A stretch of DNA of 64,000 nucleotides from Calliopum simillimum (lineage: Eukaryota > Arthropoda > Insecta > Diptera > Lauxaniidae), in the NCBI GenBank assembly GCA_951812925.1, contig OX638370.1, positions 2,008,001-2,072,000 on the forward strand, read 5' to 3'. The notes beneath the pieces are model-generated. The model worked only from the letters and a program-made list of their open reading frames with translations. It ran no database searches and was not told the DNA's origin. A program made the position numbers and the translations under genes. Of the stretch, positions 46,363 through 58,013 are shown in pieces. Within the stretch, counting starts at the first letter, position 1. Every line of letters begins with the position of its first letter.

Positions 46363-47105
46363 CATTAGACCGGGTCGAAATTTAGATTCATCCCGAAAGC
46401 GACTCAAAAGTGCATAAAGCAAAAAATAGAATACGTGTGAATTTTTTCGGAATTTTTTGAGCTATTTAATATTTTTTCAAATCATGGTCAAAAAAATAAA
46501 ACATAAAAAAAAATTCCAAAATTTCTGAAAAAATTCACAACAATTTTTTGAAGAATTCTGAGCATTTAACGTTATATGAAATTTTTTCGTAGATGCCTTG
46601 GGTTTGAGTAAACCTAGCATTTTGCTGACAAACTTGAGTTTAACAGCAGAAAACTCAATTTGAAAATTTTTTGAAAAAAATAAAAAAAGAATTCCAATAA
46701 TTCTGAAAAACTCACACATATTTTGTGGACAATTCAAAGTATTTTTTGTCATAATAATTTTTTTTCGTTAGATGCCTAGCTTTTGAGTAAAAAAATTTGT
46801 TAAAATATCGATTTTGGGATGCGAATATTATCTATAACCGCAAAAAAAATTTATTATTTTCAAGCGCCAAAATTTTTGTAAGAATATAGTCTTGGTATTA
46901 ATTTTGTAATGCAAAAATGTTATGACCAAAAACATGTTTTTTTTTTTAGCCAAAATGAGCCTTCAGTAGAATCAAAAGTGCGCCATTGGTTCTTCGCGGA
47001 ATGAAAAAAAAAATATGCAATATCGTTTTTAAGAGTCTTTCTAATATTTGAGTCGGTTTCAGGATGACTTTATTTTGCATCATACAAAATCGACCCGGTC
47101 TAATG
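46363..47105. mobile_element. 743-bp non-autonomous element with terminal inverted repeats
   Basis: CATTAGACCGGGTCG at 46363-46377 is exactly complemented at 47091-47105. A second, imperfect inner pair (TCATCCCGAAAGCGACTCAAA / GAGTCGGTTTCAGGATGA) supports real ends. The interior is AT-rich with internal duplication (AATTCCAAAATTTCTGAAAAA-like twice) and no transposase. Flanking target duplication is not evident. Confidence 0.7.
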
Positions 47106-48639
47106 CACATGTGCATATGTTTGTGTATTTTTCATGTGATCTTAATGAAATGCGACATATTTAATGCCAACAACATTTTGCAAATGGATTTTACAATAAT
47201 TGCATTTACATACATATCTATATATTTACGTTTGTGTGTGTATATGCTTGTTTTTGGATTGTGTTTGCTTTCCTATGCGATTTAATGCCTTGTTTGCATT
47301 TTTAATGAATTTTGAAAAATTTTCGAAAAATTTGTCATCAATGCGGTGGCCTAAAGAACACATGTCCATAATTTGATTCTTTGTGTTATTGTTGTTGCTG
47401 TTGTTGCAATGTTACAACAACCACAACCTCGGCACAACAACAAAATCATCAATACCGACATCATTACGTGTAATTGATCGGATACGCGCTTTTGGGTTGC
47501 CGCTGATTACATTTTGAAAATTTGTTTTTCATCTGTGTCCTTCAATTTTGTTATACGTCATTTCATTTTGATGGCAATGCAATAATGATGATTTGGAGTT
47601 AATCCAAGAGAAGTGAACAAAAATAGCTCTCTGCAGAGTCACCGAAAAAAGTTACATGTCATTACGAAGTTAATTAACTTTATAACACAATTCTTGGAGT
47701 TAAAATAATCTTTAATACCGACTTGCCATTTTTAGTAAAAAAAATAAATCCATAAAACCTACATGAAATATAAAAATAAACACATAAATAAATAAATGAA
47801 CGCAGTAGCAACGATTACAAAACATTCATTGATAACAATTTAATTAATGAAAAGCCTAAACATATGCAATGCGAAAATTATCAAATAATTGCGTTGTACC
47901 GAGAATCAATGTACGATCAAATAAATGAACCACCCACAAAGGTGTACCACCATCGAGTACCATCGATAAAGCAACGCGCAATCAAAAATGAATTATCGCC
48001 GAAATCCTTTGCGCATATAAGCACTAAGACCATAATGTTGCTTCAAATGACAATGACGATATGATATGGTGATAATGATGACGAAACTAATGATAATGAT
48101 AATAACAATCATATTAATGTTGATGAATGTTCAACATTGTCGTGTTATTTTTGTATTTTTTTTTATCAGTTGATAAGCATTTGCCAAAATTTAGCGACCT
48201 GCAGCACTTGTAATGAGATAACAACGGTAACATTGGCTAAACCGACAGCTGCCTCTTGCCACTGCTTAAAGGCCGAAATTGTAATTAATGCCTTATTGAA
48301 TGTTTTTCATTCTGTTCAGTTGGATTGCGCTCGTTGTCATTATCGTTACAAATGCGGTGTAGTAAAATTTGGAAAAAAGTGAAGCATAACTATAGGCATA
48401 TGAGTACATTTTGCATTCAATCGGATTTTAAATTGAAAAAGTGAATTTTGTGCAGTGTTTCAGTGTTGCCATTGTTTGCGAAATTTTGCACCAAGTTTTC
48501 TATCAGATATAGTTGTGAAATAAATATCAGTAAAAAAAGTGTTTCAAAAACTCAAAAAACTGAATCTATTTCGTTCGTGAAAAATTTTCGAGAGAAACTG
48601 CTAAATAACTCAAAAAAAAAAAAAAACAATTCTACAAAG

Positions 48640-49021
48640 GCATTTATAAAATTGAAGCCCATAAAAAATCATAAAATTCATCTCTACAAAGTTTCCTTAA
48701 ATTGTTGAAGTTGAAGAAGTTATAGCGAATCTAAGACCTCAGTACAAAATATCAAAAATAGGATGTTTAAAAACGAAAATCGCCCCCTAAAACTATGCAA
48801 TATTATTTTTTTTAACATTTGACATTTCAAACAGTATGCAAATAAATAAAAAAAAGAATCTTGCATAGTTTTACGGGGCGATTTACGTTTTTGAAACATC
48901 CAGTTTTTTATATTTTGTACTGAAGTTATAGATTCGCTTTAACTTCTTCAACTTCAACAATTTGAGGAAACTTTCTAGAGATAAATTTTATGATTTTTTA
49001 TGGGCTTCACTTTTATGAAGT
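48640..49021. repeat. Foldback repeat, ~160-bp arms
   Basis: Left arm at about 48640-48804 and right arm at about 48857-49021 are near-perfect reverse complements (for example TTGAAGTTGAAGAAGTTATA against its complement), with a spacer of about 50 bp. It lies about 0.6 kb upstream of the GPCR start. Confidence 0.8.
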
Positions 49022-49079
49022 ATCCTTGGCATCTTAGGGTGGTAGGAACTCAGATAATGAGTACAACTAGTCGAAAAAA

Positions 49080-49280
49080 ACATTTGAGATAAGTTACTTC
49101 TATATATAGCCCACATCGAGACACTTACAACGATATGCTATATTTGATGATCGGACGTCAAATGGCAGAGCAATAGGAAAAAATCAAAAACATTTGAGAT
49201 AAATTACTTCTACGAAAGAAATATAGCCCACATCGAGACACTTAAAACGGGGTATACCAAACTTGATGATCGGATCAAAT
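49080..49280 (+). repeat. Short direct repeat
   Basis: ACATTTGAGATAA, TTACTTCTA, ATAGCCCACATCGAGACACT and TTGATGATCGGA occur twice about 105 bp apart just upstream of the GPCR gene. Could be a small tandem duplication. Confidence 0.65.
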
Positions 49281-49594
49281 AGCATATTGTTAAGAGGTCA
49301 AAAAAAAAATTTTTCCCCTAAAAATCAAAACCGATAAGGTTTCAAAATTGGGAGCTTACAACGAATTTTTTTTGAGATACTATCTAGGCAACACTGAAAA
49401 TTAATGAGGCATTATGTAGGCATTATAATAATTTTACTTCTACTCCTATTTGAACAGATTTGATGCCAAAAATATAAAACAAAGTGATTGTACAAAATAT
49501 TTGATTAACAAAATAATTGTTCACACAAAAACCATACTAACTTCATTGGTAACGATTCCTTAAGCAATTGTTCCTTTGATTCAGTGACTTCTCA

Positions 49595-50062
49595 ATGGCA
49601 TTCACGAGTGACAGTTTGCAACAAATCAAATTACTGTTACGCTTTTTGAACACCACCAACGGTAACCGCAATTCAAATGAAAATCCCTACGGTTCCTTTT
49701 CTGCCAGCAGCAGTAGCAGCAGCAGCAGCAGTGAGGACTCTTCATCTTCAAATGCCACGGATGATGATTCCACTAGCGCTGACTCAGATGAGTATGCCGT
49801 TGCCGATTATCCAGGAATTTTAGATGTCGACCTAACATCGTTGACAACGGAGCAGCGCACCGTATTCATCGCTACGGTTTTCGTGTTGTTCGTACTGTCG
49901 ATATGTGGCAACATTGGCACGTTATTTGTGAACATCCGTCGTAAAATACGTCCGTTCTTTCGCTCTTGCCTGATTTCGTTGGCAGTCAGTGATTTGCTGA
50001 GTACGATATTTTTAACAGGAACGTATATGTCGCAGTTTTTTGTGGATTATGTGCAGATTTGG
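49595..50062 (+). CDS. GPCR exon 1 (N-terminus to TM2/loop)
   Basis: ATG at 49595. Encodes the Ser-rich N-terminus, TM1 and TM2, ending VQIW before gtatgc. The AGC/AGT serine repeat around 49708-49732 may be length-variable. Confidence 0.85.
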
Positions 50063-52240
50063 GTATGCAAGCATTTACAATGTTGAAAGAATTTTAAGCT
50101 TAACCGACTCAATTTTTATTTCTTTATTCTATGCGGCACCGATAGGGTCTTGGATGCTTCATGTGCAGTTTTGTGCCTTTCATCACTACAGTCGCCATAT
50201 TGGCTAGCAGCATGATCTTAGTCGCCATTGCGCTTGATCGCTATTTTGCTGTGATGAAAGCTGCGATCGGATTTTGGAATCCAACTGCTTCTTTCGGCTG
50301 TATCTGCATGACTTGTATTTGGGCAGCTGCAATTGGTATTTCAATTCCGGTATTGTGGATTTATGAGATAATTCCGGTTTATATACTGACAGAATTGCCA
50401 CCCTCAACCGGTGAAGATGGTGGTGGAGCGAATACCACGATTTCATCAATTGCAACAAAAAAACCACCACATATTGTGCATCCGGCAGTACTGACATCAA
50501 CAATAGCAACAACAGCAAGTTCATTTTCTTGGCTGCAAGAAGCATCACAGGAAAACCTAACATACACTTTGGTGCGTGAAGAGGAGTTGGTGTTAATGTG
50601 TGTTTCAAATAAGGTAGGTGGTATTGGATTATGCAAAGGCTGTGTGCTAAAAATACACAACTGTATTAAGGGGCTTATCTTAGGCTCAGAACTTGATGAT
50701 AATAAATCCCTGTGCGTTTTTTATCTAACGTTATCAAATACCAATAGCGCCGACCAACTACGACAAAGTGGGCTTATGACTGACGCCAATTTGAAGTGGT
50801 ATGATAGAAACCTTTTATATGTGCCAAAATGTCATTCAAATGCTAATAAATTATTATCGTATGTATGTATGAAGTGCACAGAATAAGCTTTTAAATATTA
50901 AAATATATATTCGATAAATAATTAAGTACCTAAAAGAACAAATGAACTTTCAGCTACTTTTACGCTACGAAAACTAGCCGTTAAATTATTATTTTTACTT
51001 GTAAATTTTCAGTATCATTAACATTTACATATACTGAACTCACGCGCTTAAGAAAAAACTTTTATTAAACACTGTAATCAAACCAATACTGAAGTGCTAT
51101 ACCATAAACAATGCCTTTTGTACTAGTTGATGAGTGTGTTATTAGAATCCTTGAGTAAAAGTTTAACCCATCGTCATTTCTTATCGTTGCTTGCAACCAT
51201 ACGCATAATTTGCCTTTTTTTTCTTTCAGCGCAATGTGGGTCTCTACTATGTCATTGTATTCTCCATCATTTTTATACCTTGCATTATCGCATTCATATG
51301 GCTAAATACAATTATTGCCAAAAAGCTGTGGATACGGCGTCACACGGGCCATACAAATCAAATACTAAGAAATCGAAAATCCAAATCAAAGTCCAAATCC
51401 CTAACGAATTCCTTTGAGCTGATGAATGCCAATATGAAGGTACCACAAAACCCAAAAGCACCCATTAAACCCTGCAAATGTAAATTTGGTAATCACGCTG
51501 GCGGCCATAACATTTTACCAGCGAAAATCACTGAATCTGCTGGACAAACCAACGTGCTGCCCACAACGCCTACCAGCGCAACGGTGAGCAATGGTAACAC
51601 CACACGCACATCACGTCACATACGCATGTTCACCATTGTGATATTGCTGATGACGGTCTTTCTGCTCTTTCGCTTACCAGCTTGGATCTTTCTCGTCATG
51701 CGCATGTACGGTTCCTACTCGAGGAGTGAACATTGGATTATATACTTTTGCTTTGGTATACTCAATCTAACAAGCTGTGTCCTGAATCCGCTCTTCTATA
51801 CATTTCTTGCGCAAACTATCGCTTATATCACATGCATTAAAGTCACTCTATGGGATAACTGTTGCGGTTTGCGTCTTTGCTTTAAACGTGATGAACATAT
51901 ACCTACAGAGGCACCAATATTTGTGGATAAAAATGGTGCGCCGCCTGAACCGCAACCACATTGGTCATGTGGTTGTTGCTGCAGTGCTTGTGGTTTATCA
52001 AAACCATCATTCTTTTATGATGGACCGCCTAGAAAACGTGATGGTTCTTTGAAAACCGAGGATGTGCCACCAGTCATAGTCAAGCAACCACCACATATGC
52101 TGAAGGATGATAAAGATGAGGGAGTCGAGTGTAGCGACTATGGTGATGAGGATGGTGATAGTATGAATGGTTTTTATAATGAACGCGTTTATACCATCTT
52201 TCCAATGGCATTGGTTTCCACCTCAATGGGATCGGATTGA
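49595..52240 (+). CDS. Class A (rhodopsin-like) orphan GPCR, 3 exons, 648 aa
   Basis: Join 49595-50062, 50146-50613, 51230-52240 (1947 nt, in frame, all junctions phase 0). Seven-helix receptor: TM1 about 90-112 with GN at 105-106; TM2 about 123-147 with LAVSD; TM3 ending DRY (187-189); TM4 about 206-229; a long second extracellular loop of about 80 residues; TM5 about 316-340; TM6 about 443-470; TM7 with NPLFY (498-502). The N-terminus has a Ser run and N-glycosylation sites. The third intracellular loop is about 100 residues. The C-tail is Cys-rich (CGCCCSACG). TM6 has FRLP (459-462) where most class A receptors have CWxP. Ligand unknown; insect orphan group, possibly peptide- or amine-like. 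Acts at the plasma membrane. Confidence 0.88.
50146..50613 (+). CDS. GPCR exon 2 (TM3, TM4, ECL2)
   Basis: Acceptor ccgatag; resumes GLGCFMCSFVPF. Donor gtaggt after CVSNK. Reading continues open past the donor, but that extension lacks GPCR features and is intronic. Confidence 0.85.
51230..52240 (+). CDS. GPCR exon 3 (TM5-TM7, tail)
   Basis: Acceptor tctttcag; resumes RNVGLYYVIVFS at TM5. Stop TGA 52238-52240. An AATAAA at 52301 is a plausible poly(A) signal. Confidence 0.88.
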   Translation, partial: RNVGLYYVIVFSIIFIPCIIAFIWLNTIIAKKLWIRRHTGHTNQILRNRKSKSKSKSLTNSFELMNANMKVPQNPKAPIKPCKCKFGNHAGGHNILPAKITESAGQTNVLPTTPTSATVSNGNTTRTSRHIRMFTIVILLMTVFLLFRLPAWIFLVMRMYGSYSRSEHWIIYFCFGILNLTSCVLNPLFYTFLAQTIAYITCIKVTLWDNCCGLRLCFKRDEHIPTEAPIFVDKNGAPPEPQPHWSCGCCCSACGLSKPSFFYDGPPRKRDGSLKTEDVPPVIVKQPPHMLKDDKDEGVECSDYGDEDGDSMNGFYNERVYTIFPMALVSTSMGSD

Positions 52241-54723
52241 GAGGAGTTGAAGTCAATTGAAATTTGTAGAAGAAATTGTGATAGACAATTCAATAACCCC
52301 AATAAAATTGTTAATATGGGTGGAACTGTTTTTGGTTTTATTTTCAACGAAGGGTAAATCAGGGAGATGTGGCACCCCCAGGTGATTTGGCACCACTTTA
52401 AATTTTAATACTTTGGGCTTTCGTATCAATTAATTATGGACAAAATTTAATTCAATTGCGCGAAAGACTTTATGGTAAATTGAGGACTGGCCGTACTAAA
52501 GGGCCTAAGTACCATTATTAGGCAAAAGTAGTGTCATAATATGAATCGGGTGATATTTTGTTAGGAATGATTAAAATTGTTTTCTGTTTTCATGAAAAAT
52601 TTACTTGGTAGTGTGAAATTGATGGTATGATATTGAAAAAATTATATCGGTCAAATTACCGATTATTAAAGCATATAATAAGTATGACATTACTTATGCC
52701 TCGTAATGGTACTTAGGTCCTTTGGTACGTCCACTCCTCAATTGTTTGTTTAGCTGCAGTTTCTATAATTATTTGCGAGAGAGATTCGGAATGTAAACGG
52801 CAGACTTTTTTTTGCATATGTTTCAAGAGGCAACGCTCTGTTGAATATTTGATACAGGTTTATGGTGCATGTATCAATATAAATGTTATTTCGTTTTTGA
52901 ATGAATACGATCGCTAAAAAAAATGTTTATTAGTTTCGTGGCAATATTATTCTGTTAATACCAAAGAGGAAATATGGCACCTAATTACTGTGGGTGATAT
53001 AGTTTGGGTGCCATTCCTTCCTATGCATGTTATAAGATATTTGGTAGTTCAAATATGATGCACTTAAAGTTACAGACATTCCAGAATAGCAGAATTTTCG
53101 TCAGGTAGGATCTTTACTTATTCCTTTTTTTATTTTTACGTCAGTTGATTAGCACTTTTTCATTTTTATCTTATCAATTTTCGTTAATGTTTTAGAAAAC
53201 TCTGTGGAAACCCTGAATTCAAGTGACATCACGCCTGAAAAAGTATTAAGTTTAATCTCAGCTGCACCAATGAATTCGAAATACTCTAAAAAAATAAACC
53301 GCGAGAGCTCTAACATTTTCTGATAACGTAGTCCAGCAGAAAAAGGAAAACTGGATGCGGAAAACTTTACCAAAGCAAAGTTGGGTAGTTCCAAAGGGCA
53401 GGATTTAAAAATGAAAGTTGGTTGCTAGTTGTACTTCTTCCGGGTAAGGTGAAGGAGCATCACAATATCTAAAATTACATGGAGAGATGCTCAGAATGCG
53501 TGTTTACTTAATGAATGAACTTGAAAAGTGAGGTGAGAAAAAATTTTTCAAGTCACACTTCAGAAATATGACGGAGATGGCGCTGTCTCACAATGCACCG
53601 ATGTCCCCTACATATTTGAACTTCATATTGTTATCATATACTAAAATAGACATTGGTTGCCATAAAATTCATTCAAAGTTGCAAAAAAGTAATTAATTCA
53701 ATCATATTAATTACAAACTGATTAATTGTCAACATTTTTATTAAGCAACCACGCTAATCTTATCATTGCAACAATAAAAATAAAAGGACAAAAACAAACA
53801 AAACGTCAATACAAATTTCCGTACAATTGTTGCTTTCTCCCATCATACGTATGTACACAGCCATACAGACATATCTGAACTGAACCACCAACTAAAAATT
53901 CTATGCAGTTTGGTTTTGCTTTATTGTTGCTACAGTCAGTCGCCTCTGCAAAGAAAAAAGAAAAAACTAACAAAAAATTTTTATTTTTATTTTCATTATT
54001 TTTGTTTTTGTTTTTTTTTTTTATTTGCATGTTAAATTGCAATTGCATTTATTTGACACTTGGGGCAAATGTTGTTGTTACTGCGGAAATTCCGCATTCA
54101 TTGCAAGTTACAATTGCAGTTGGTTGTTGTAAAAACAATGACAATTTTCATCTGACATAGAGCATAGTAAAGTGTGCAAGAATACAACAAAACTAAAAAA
54201 CATTGCATATTTTACGGCAGCATAGTTGTTTGTTGGCAAAAACTAAGTTTCAAACAATATGCAGCTGTCAAAATGTTACAACGGTAGTTATTGGTATTAT
54301 AACACCAATGCGCATATATTCACACTTCTGTCTATGCGAACTAATACTTAAACAGCATTAGTGTGGCACTTATTCATTTGAATCGAACAAATTCAAGTGC
54401 AATTTTTATTGTTTTTTATATCTTAGGAGTATTTTGGTTGGCTTGAAACAAAAATTACATTTCTCAAAAGTCGCAAAAAATAGCATCACCAAATTGATAA
54501 AATAAACTCAAAATTCTTGGTATTACACATAGCCAAATACGGTCAACTTTTAAAAAATAGAAGGACATTTTTTTTTTATATATGTTTTTTCCACTATTTT
54601 ATTTTTCTTCAAATATTTTTTTAAAATTTTTTTTTTTTTAATATTTTTTTATTGCAAATTTTTGTTTGAATCACTTTTTTTCCAAATTTTTGTTTGTAAA
54701 TTTTTTTTTTTTTTTATTGTTTG
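52241..54723. other. Intergenic region between GPCR and Jockey element
   Basis: GPCR 3' UTR, MITE copy 2, then AT-rich sequence with poly-T tracts near 54560-54720. No gene recognised. Confidence 0.55.
52478..52743. mobile_element. MITE family, copy 2 (266 bp)
   Basis: Ends AATTGAGGA...TCCTCAATT with arms like copy 1 (CTAAAGGGCCTAAGTACCAT). The interior is in inverted orientation relative to copy 1. No ORF. Confidence 0.85.
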
Positions 54724-54736
54724 CTCAAAAAGTAAA
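54724..54736. repeat. Target-site duplication of the Jockey-type element
   Basis: CTCAAAAAGTAAA here and at 59682-59694, exactly bracketing the element. The left copy merges into the GTAAA-repeat tail, so its inner edge is uncertain by a few bases. Confidence 0.75.
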
Positions 54737-55093
54737 GTAAAGTAAAGTAAAGATTTATTGAGACTTTTTTTAAAAAAATTAGGTGTTACATTAAAAATGT
54801 TTGATTTAACGAGTACTTAGAATTATATGTATTATTCTAAACAGATTATTAGATTACGCAACATGCTTGTTTTATAAAAGTTTTTTTCTATATTGAAACA
54901 TAAGAGGATAAGTTGTGTTTGCTCCCGACACATAGGCGATTACTTTGGACGTTATTGTCCCTTTGAAATCTTAAAGACTAAAATTAAATAATATCTTAAA
55001 ATACAAAACTACAAGCTAAATAATATCTAAAACTAAAATTAATATTTACATACATATATACAAGATTTAAAAAAAAAAGGAAACTAAATTTAT

Positions 55094-58013
55094 TCAACCT
55101 CTATGAGTAAGAGGAGTTGTATTTTTGTAAAATTCAGGTAAAAGCGAAAAGTCAATATTGTTAGGACTAATGGAAGTTTGAATGTTTTCATTTAGAATTC
55201 CAATAGGAGAGAGGTAAAGACTGTTTGACCAACTAAACGCGCTTTGTTGATTTAATATATCTGACATCAGGATGTTCTCGTGATATCTCAGTTTATCGGA
55301 ATAACGGTAAAGCATTAAAAGAGCATACACCGAAAATGGAATTACTTTAGCTCTGCTATAAATAAAATGATTTGAGAAACGTTTAGCATAAGATTCGTAA
55401 TTTCGATCAACACAAAGTCTTAATACACTTCTTTCAAGAATTTCTAGCTCTTTTGCTACTGTAGGGGATATGCTAAACCAAACAGGAAACCCATACAACA
55501 TAGCAGAACGTATACTTACTTTATATATAAGTAATTTTGATTTGGAGCTCAAATATTTATTGAGAAGTAACTTAATAAACATTGATTTAATTCGTATGGC
55601 CTTAGACTTAGCAATTCGCGCATGTTCATTAAATTTTAGTAATTTATTGAATGTAATGCCAAGATATTTAATTTTGTCTCTAAACGGGATTTCAATGTTG
55701 TCTAAAAGGAGATGCAGGGTTTTACTACGAGGAACAACATAATAGGGGCACTTTCCAGATGGATTTCTCAGACAAATAGCTTCAGATTTAGCAGGATTGA
55801 TTTTTATTCCCCATTTTTTATAGTAATTATTTATAATAGTAAGATGGTTAGACACTCTATCTAAAGCTATTTTTGGACAGGTAGAATGGGCATATATAAG
55901 AGAGTCATCGACGTACAAGATACTTTGTGAACCATTATATTCATGTGGAAAATCGCAAATCAATATGTTATACAAAAGGGGTGCCAGGATTGCTCCCTGA
56001 GGAACACCACTACTAATTTGACTAAGGTCTGACTGAGCATTATTTATTTCAACTAAAAATTTTCGGTTTTCAAAAAAACTTTTAAATATTTTAATGATGC
56101 TAGGATTGCAACCGATCCCAATTAGTTTATAAAGAATGCCATTTTGGTAAGCGCGATCAAAAGCTTTCTCAATATCAAGTGATACAGCAATGGTGCATTT
56201 TTGAATGCGAAGGTTACAAATTACGTCGTTATGGAATTTTACCAAAGCATCGACTGAAGAATGGCGCCTTTTGAAACCGAACTGGTGATGAGGTATAAAA
56301 ACAAAATCTAAGTCAGCTTCCATCTTTGCTTTGATAATACGCTCATACAGTTTTCCCAAGTTTGAGAGCATTGAAATCGGCCTAGAGTTGTTCAGACAAT
56401 AATCGTTAGCTTTTTTTTGCAGTGGATATATTTTTGCTATTTTCCAAAAGTCCGGAAAATATCCATTATTAATGCAGTTGTTAAAAATAATACAAAGACA
56501 CTCAAAAGCAGATAAAGGTAATTTTTTAATAATGTAATTTGAAATTTTGTCTATACCTGAGGACTTTTTCGCATTCAGTGTTTTCGAAAGAATTTGGAGG
56601 TCTAAAGTAGATATAAATTGAGGTAAATTGGAGTTATTTAATGAATTTGTAGACGAAGAAAAATTTTGAAGAGTATTGCAAGAGGATAAACAGTTATCAA
56701 TTGAAGAATTGATGTCTAAAATATCTGGTCGATTTGGAATGTTTGGTCTGTAAATATCAGAGAAGTGTCTCCTAAAGTGTTCTACTTTATCCTCATTATC
56801 GGTGTACGTTATACCGTCAACAGTAATCTTACTAAAGCCTCTACTTTTTTTGTTACCTACGCAACTGTAAATTTGTTTATATGCCGCAGGTCCAGGCTTA
56901 ATGTTGCTTAGCCGAAGGTTGAACTGTGTAGCTTGGTGCAGTTCAACTTGTTCCTTAATAATAATTTTTTAATTGAATTTGTGTTGATAACGTCTGATAT
57001 TGAGCGTTTTTTCTATTGCAATTTCTGTGATAAATCTTTTTCAATTCTTTTTGCCAAATATATTTTATACGAAAAAGTTTTTTGATATTGTCGGGAATGA
57101 TAAATTTTTTATTTTTATATTCAATTTTTTCGGAGTGTATGTCAGTAACTGAATTAATACAATTGGTAAAACTGTGTATAGAGGCATCGATTTCTGCATT
57201 GGATAAATTTTTATCTGATGGCAAGTCTAAGTCCAACAACACTAACTCCAAATCAGATTGAAAATCGCTCCACACTGTTTTTTCGAAAGAAGAATAAACA
57301 CGAGGTGGTACAAGGAGAAGATCGAAATCGGAAAAGTTGAATTTAAGCTTTAAAGGAAAATGATCCGAAAAGGAGGGAATTGTTGTTATAGAAAAATTTT
57401 GGTTATTAAAATCAATTATATTTGTGCTGATAAGAAAATGGTCCAAATAAGAACTTCCGTTCGGAAAAGTTGGCGAAATATCACACAATCTTAAAAAATC
57501 CAAAGAAGAATTTTGAAGCCAATCATCAAGACTTTTGCCATTTAAATTAAATAAAAGGTCACCCCAAGATGTGCTCTTAGCATTGAAATCTCCTCCAATA
57601 AAAACTCCGTCATAACTCGTCGATAAATGTTTTATCTTATCTAGACCAGCGCAAAAATCATTAGGGTAGAAATTACAGGGAATATAAACACTTCCTAGTA
57701 GAAACTTCTTAATTTGTCCCGAAAAAGTTACTGAAATTTCAATAAAGCAGTTTGGAAACTGTATGTCCGAAACTGAGACAACAGAGTATTTAGTTTGTTT
57801 TTTTATCACTATTGCCGTTCCTTGTGGTGAGGAATCTCTAATGATAATAAAATCCTCCAAAAATACATTAACATTTTTTGCAAGATGAGTTTCTTGCAAA
57901 AAACAGACGTCAATGTTGTGATCATTTAAAACTTTGATAAGTTCAATACGCCTGCTTGTCTCAATTAAAGATCTTACATTAAAAGAAAGTAAGTTTAGAA
58001 ATCTACGGACCAT
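55094..58013 (-). pseudogene. Jockey ORF2: endonuclease-reverse transcriptase, one frameshift
   Basis: Starts ATG at 58013. The endonuclease part (to 56955) has the APE-type motifs: N12 (FNVRS), E41 (QETH), GGDFNAK (D142, N144), D191 (LDH) and SDH (216-218). At 56965-56970 a T6 run (A6 on the coding strand) shifts the frame: the current frame stops at 56955, while the other frame runs open from there through AKKSSGIDKI, RPISML, SLDIEKAFD, SGVPQG and YVDD to the stop at 55094. One base too many in that run explains everything, so this is either a single inactivating mutation or a sequencing error. Combined length is about 970 codons. The finger-to-palm reverse transcriptase motifs are intact, with YVDD in place of the common YADD. 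Confidence 0.88.

Larger units (their letters stand above)
41090..49594. other. Intergenic region between nord-like gene and GPCR
   Basis: Contains the nord-like 3' UTR, dispersed repeats (42750-43220, 43200-43470, 44330-44840), a tRNA-like sequence (46085-46155), a terminal-inverted-repeat element (46363-47105), a foldback (48640-49021) and a short direct repeat (49080-49280). No further gene recognised. The open frame at 48137-48382 has several Cys residues but no family match. Confidence 0.5.

Noticed and set aside
48137..48382. 81-aa frame with many cysteines
   Set aside because: Cys spacing does not match a known module, there are no splice partners, and it sits in repeat-rich DNA.
50614..50886. 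Read-through extension of GPCR exon 2
   Set aside because: Open only by chance. The gtaggt donor and the exon at 51230 restore TM5-TM7.
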